Shown piece after piece: positions 61,439 through 64,000 of a stretch of 64,000 bases of DNA (its first letter is position 1; each line of letters opens with the position of its first letter). The translations under genes and the position numbers were made by a program. Below the pieces are notes generated by a model. The model saw nothing but the letters and a program-made list of their open reading frames with translations. It did not search any database and was not told the origin of the DNA. Source of the DNA: Thalassotalea euphylliae (GTDB lineage: Bacteria; Pseudomonadota; Gammaproteobacteria; Enterobacterales; Alteromonadaceae); contig NZ_QUOU01000001.1 in NCBI RefSeq assembly GCF_003390335.1, positions 744,001 through 808,000 of the forward strand, read 5' to 3'.

Positions 61439-62092
61439 CTATGGATGTAACTTAAACGTTTGCCAACCGCTGTCACTGTGTTCAAAGCACAGCCTATCGT
61501 GTAAGCGGCTTGCACGCCCTTGCCAAAACTCAATGTAATGCGGTTTTACGCGCCAACCGCCCCAAAATTCCGGGTGTGGCACCTCTTTACCCGAAAACTC
61601 TTGTTCAAATTGCTTTACGCGCTCTTTAAGTTCGTTCGGGTGGCTGAGCTGCTGGCTTTGTTTTGACGCCCAAGCGCCCACTTTGCTGCCACGATCACGG
61701 CTGTTGAAGTAATTGGCCGACTCTTCCAAGGTCGTTTTTTCAACGGTGCCCTCAATGCGTACTTGGCGTTGTAAAACATTCCAGTGAAATAACAAGGCGA
61801 CTTTTTGGTTGTCTTCCAGCTCATGGCTTTTGCGACTGCCGTAGTTGGTATAAAACACAAAGCCTCGTTCGTCGAAAGATTTCATCAGCACCATACGCGA
61901 GCTTGGCTGACCATCTTTACTGCAAGTGCTTACCGAGACAGCTTCTGGCAACAATATCCCAGATTTATTGGCATCATCAAACCACGTGTGAAATAGGGCT
62001 ATTGGGTCACTGGCGTCATCAAATTCGGGTAATGACAAGGCAACCCCTTGGCCAAACGTAAATAAACAGCGAAGTTTTTCTAGGAAAGTCAT
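61439..62092 (-). CDS. pdxH: Pyridoxamine/pyridoxine 5'-phosphate oxidase
   Basis: FMN enzyme that makes pyridoxal 5'-phosphate, the last step of vitamin B6 synthesis and salvage. The 217 residues match the family. FMN- and substrate-binding motifs are SSRMVLMKSFDERGFVFYTNYGSRKSHEL, ALLFHWNVLQRQVRIEG, RDRGSKVGAWASKQS and the C-terminal PHYIEFWQGRASRLHDRLCF with WQTFKLHP. The gene is convergent with oadB and monocistronic. Confidence 0.97.
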   Translation of the reverse strand: MTFLEKLRCLFTFGQGVALSLPEFDDASDPIALFHTWFDDANKSGILLPEAVSVSTCSKDGQPSSRMVLMKSFDERGFVFYTNYGSRKSHELEDNQKVALLFHWNVLQRQVRIEGTVEKTTLEESANYFNSRDRGSKVGAWASKQSQQLSHPNELKERVKQFEQEFSGKEVPHPEFWGGWRVKPHYIEFWQGRASRLHDRLCFEHSDSGWQTFKLHP

Positions 62093-62222
62093 AGTGATAA
62101 CAGCAAATAATGGTTAGGTTTATTTTAGCAAGTTAGCGAACTGGATTGCCACAAAGAAAGGGCGAGCCAGTAGCATAAATTACCTACTTGGTTTGAGTTT
62201 ATACTACTGGCAGATACGTGTT

Positions 62223-63536
62223 TTAGTTCATTTTCATATAGTCGTAAGTGAGGTTCGTCAGTAACTCAACACCCAACTTCATACCGCTTTCGTCAATTTT
62301 AAACTCTGGTGTATGGTGGCCGGGCGCCTCGTTAACCGGAATGTCTCGGCTTTTACCGCCAACGAACAGGTACAACCCGGGCACTTCTTCTTGGAAGAAT
62401 GAAAAATCTTCCGCACCTGTTACCGCTTTTGTGGCAACGGTATTACTTTCACCAGCCGTTGAGACTAACGTGGGTAGCATTTTTTGCATAAGCTCAGGGT
62501 CGTTGTAGGTAATTGGATAGCTATAATCCAGTGGTAAAGTGACCTCGGCGGTGGTATTCATACTTTCAGCAATATGACTCGCCTTACGATGAACCGCTTC
62601 GTGGATATGTTTGCGAATTTCTGGGTTTAAGCTGCGAATGGTGCCCACCAGTTCAACTTCGCTTGGAATGATGTTGGAGCGGTTACCACCGTTAATCATA
62701 CCAACGGTTACGACTGCGGCGCTGTCGATTAGTTTGACTTCACGGCTGACGATCGTTTGTAAGCCCATGATCACTTGTGCCGCAGAAACAATAGGGTCAG
62801 CACTCAACCAAGGGTAGGCACCATGTGACTGCTGACCTTTGATGACGATGCGGTAAGGGTCGACCGCTGCCATAATGCCTTCAGCTTTGTATTCTACGGT
62901 GCCGACATCTTGACCTGAGCTGATGTGGAGACCAAAAATGACATCGACATCAGGATTTTTAAGCACGCCTTCTTTAACCATCACTTCCGCACCACCCACT
63001 TCGCCGCGCGGCGCACCTTCCTCAGCTGGTTGGAAAATGAACTTTACTTTGCCTTTAAGTTGGTCTTTTTGTTCGGTGAGAATTTTCGCAGCACCCATTA
63101 GCATGGCCATATGTGTATCGTGTCCACAGGCGTGCATGACACCAACGTCTTTTCCCTCGTGAATGGCGGTCACGGTTGAGGCAAATGGCAAATTAGTTGC
63201 TTCGGTTACGGGCAGGCCATCCATGTCTGCGCGCAAGGCAACAACAGGGCCGGGCTTTCCTGTGTCAAGAACGCCTACTACGCCGGTTTTAGCAATACCG
63301 GTTTGTACTTCCAGGCCAAGGTCATTAAGGTACTTTTCGATGACTTTAGCGGTTTCAAACTCGCGATTGGAAAGCTCTGGGTGTTGGTGAAAATGGCGGC
63401 GCCACTTGATCACTTGTGGTTCGATTTGTGTTGCTCGGTCGGCAACGTCAGCTTTAAAACTGTCGGCGCTAGCGGTAGTTGTGAAGGTTGATGTGCAAGT
63501 GATAGCGATACTTGCTGCGAGTAGCAATTTTTTCAT
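62223..63536 (-). CDS. M20-family amidohydrolase (hippurate/IAA-amino-acid hydrolase group), exported
   Basis: Metal-dependent amidohydrolase or carboxypeptidase of 437 residues with a signal peptide (MKKLLLAASIAITCTSTFTTTASA-D). Metal-binding text of the family is present: ALRADMDGLPV, MHACGHDTHMAMLMGAAKIL, and FQPAEEGAPRGEVGGAEVMVKEG, followed by the dimerisation domain and the final GAEDFSFFQEEVPGLYLFVGG...HHTPEF. Related enzymes split acyl or aromatic amides from amino acids. Export to the periplasm is unusual among cytoplasmic family members but common in marine gammaproteobacteria. It stands alone on the minus strand. Confidence 0.93.
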   Translation of the reverse strand: MKKLLLAASIAITCTSTFTTTASADSFKADVADRATQIEPQVIKWRRHFHQHPELSNREFETAKVIEKYLNDLGLEVQTGIAKTGVVGVLDTGKPGPVVALRADMDGLPVTEATNLPFASTVTAIHEGKDVGVMHACGHDTHMAMLMGAAKILTEQKDQLKGKVKFIFQPAEEGAPRGEVGGAEVMVKEGVLKNPDVDVIFGLHISSGQDVGTVEYKAEGIMAAVDPYRIVIKGQQSHGAYPWLSADPIVSAAQVIMGLQTIVSREVKLIDSAAVVTVGMINGGNRSNIIPSEVELVGTIRSLNPEIRKHIHEAVHRKASHIAESMNTTAEVTLPLDYSYPITYNDPELMQKMLPTLVSTAGESNTVATKAVTGAEDFSFFQEEVPGLYLFVGGKSRDIPVNEAPGHHTPEFKIDESGMKLGVELLTNLTYDYMKMN

Positions 63537-63632
63537 GGTGAAGTTATTTTTGTTGTTGAAGATAACCTAACCATACTGTAAAGCCAGCGACTTTGCTAAC
63601 CACCTGTCGCGGCTATATTGCTGGCGGTCGTT

Positions 63633-63827
63633 TTATATATCCCAATCATCGGAAGCATCGAGTAGTTGTTTAAGCCGCTTTTCTTCGAGTAACTCATCAA
63701 TGCGTTTACGCACTTTCGTGTTCTTAATCTTTTGTTTACTGTTGGCTAGATCTTGCTCGTAATCTGGGATGTCTGGCTTGTCCGTACTGTTGTTGCTGTC
63801 GTGGTAAGTCATTTTACTCTCACTCAT
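63633..63827 (-). CDS. Small PA3496-family-like protein
   Basis: A 64-residue, highly charged protein: a disordered N-terminus (DSNNSTDKPDIPDYEQDL) and a helical C-terminus (VRKRIDELLEEKRLKQLLD) that ends SDDWDI. The pattern RxxIDxLLEEKRLxxxL followed by an acidic end is that of the PA3496 family, named for a possible envelope-integrity role whose basis is weak. No signal peptide or membrane helix. It is the last gene on the minus strand here. Confidence 0.6.
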   Translation of the reverse strand: MSESKMTYHDSNNSTDKPDIPDYEQDLANSKQKIKNTKVRKRIDELLEEKRLKQLLDASDDWDI

Positions 63828-63850
63828 TGGCAGTGATTAACATGCATAAA

Positions 63851-63889
63851 AATGCCGACAATGCCTTAAAAATCAGCAGTGTCGGCATT
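63851..63889. terminator. Inverted repeat near the window end
   Basis: AATGCCGACA and TGTCGGCATT are perfect 10-bp inverted copies separated by 19 bases. They lie 24 bp upstream of the small gene's ATG. The element could end a transcript coming from the right on the minus strand, or act on the small gene's leader. Confidence 0.45.
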
Positions 63890-64000
63890 AATTTGAACAT
63901 AGGCAACAAATTTTGCTTTTTCAAATAATATTGTTCGAGTATTTAATTTTCCGTTTCTGTTTAACTAGCTAAAATAGAACATTAAAAATCCGTAACCCCT

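Overview
The window looks like a chromosomal segment of a marine gammaproteobacterium of the Alteromonadales, most like Colwelliaceae (Colwellia/Thalassotalea). This is inferred from gene content and order, with no database search. Supporting signs are a complete Na+-translocating NADH:quinone reductase operon (nqrABCDEF-apbE, with nqrM nearby), a Na+-pumping oxaloacetate decarboxylase (oadGAB), fabV, a large TonB receptor, the order zapE/zapG-degQ, and the order recX-alaS-lysC-csrA-tRNA-Ser-tRNA-Arg.

Layout. 1-19.7 kb: mostly single housekeeping and accessory genes: degQ (cut by the window edge), zapG, zapE, a CHASE-GGDEF-EAL protein that shares a Fur-box intergenic region with a ferric-iron binding protein, a gluzincin-like protease, a GNAT enzyme, chrA, a LURP-one protein, ampG, ppiA, yajG, rlmG, an AlkB-like dioxygenase and bolA. 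17.4-25.2 kb: a membrane-bound CadC-type regulator with a TolB-like propeller, a TonB receptor and an S9 peptidase, probably one peptide-scavenging module. 25.4-28.5 kb: a TRAP transporter of the 2-oxo-acid type. 28.6-39.9 kb: fabV, the nqr/apbE/nqrM block, a Sel1-repeat protein and dinB.

40.0-47.5 kb is an insertion-sequence island between dinB and a decapitated metallo-beta-lactamase-fold gene. It holds one IS30, two IS3-family and one IS256-family element. Between them are remains of other genes: a helicase fragment cut at both ends; a thioredoxin-reductase-like gene split by the IS256, with an 8-bp target duplication that lets the ORF be rebuilt exactly; a 44-codon membrane ORF overlapping the start of that reductase; eleven perfect copies of a 7-bp repeat; and the stub of a Gly/Ala-rich C-terminus. 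I read this as the wreck of a small AT-rich accessory operon.

48.1-64 kb returns to core genes: recX, alaS, lysC, csrA, an M16 peptidase, tRNA-Ser(GCT) and three tRNA-Arg(ACG). The last tRNA-Arg is followed by five tandem units of about 196 bp. Each keeps the D-arm and T-arm of tRNA-Arg but has rebuilt anticodon and acceptor parts, and four of the five carry their own rho-independent terminator. This array is the most unusual structure in the window. Next come a regulatory region with two perfect TTGTATACAA palindromes, oadGAB, pdxH, an M20 amidohydrolase and a small PA3496-like protein.

In energy terms the nqr genes and oadGAB both export Na+, at the expense of NADH oxidation and oxaloacetate decarboxylation respectively. 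The TRAP permease and TonB receptor would use ion gradients for uptake of organic acids and of a large substrate.
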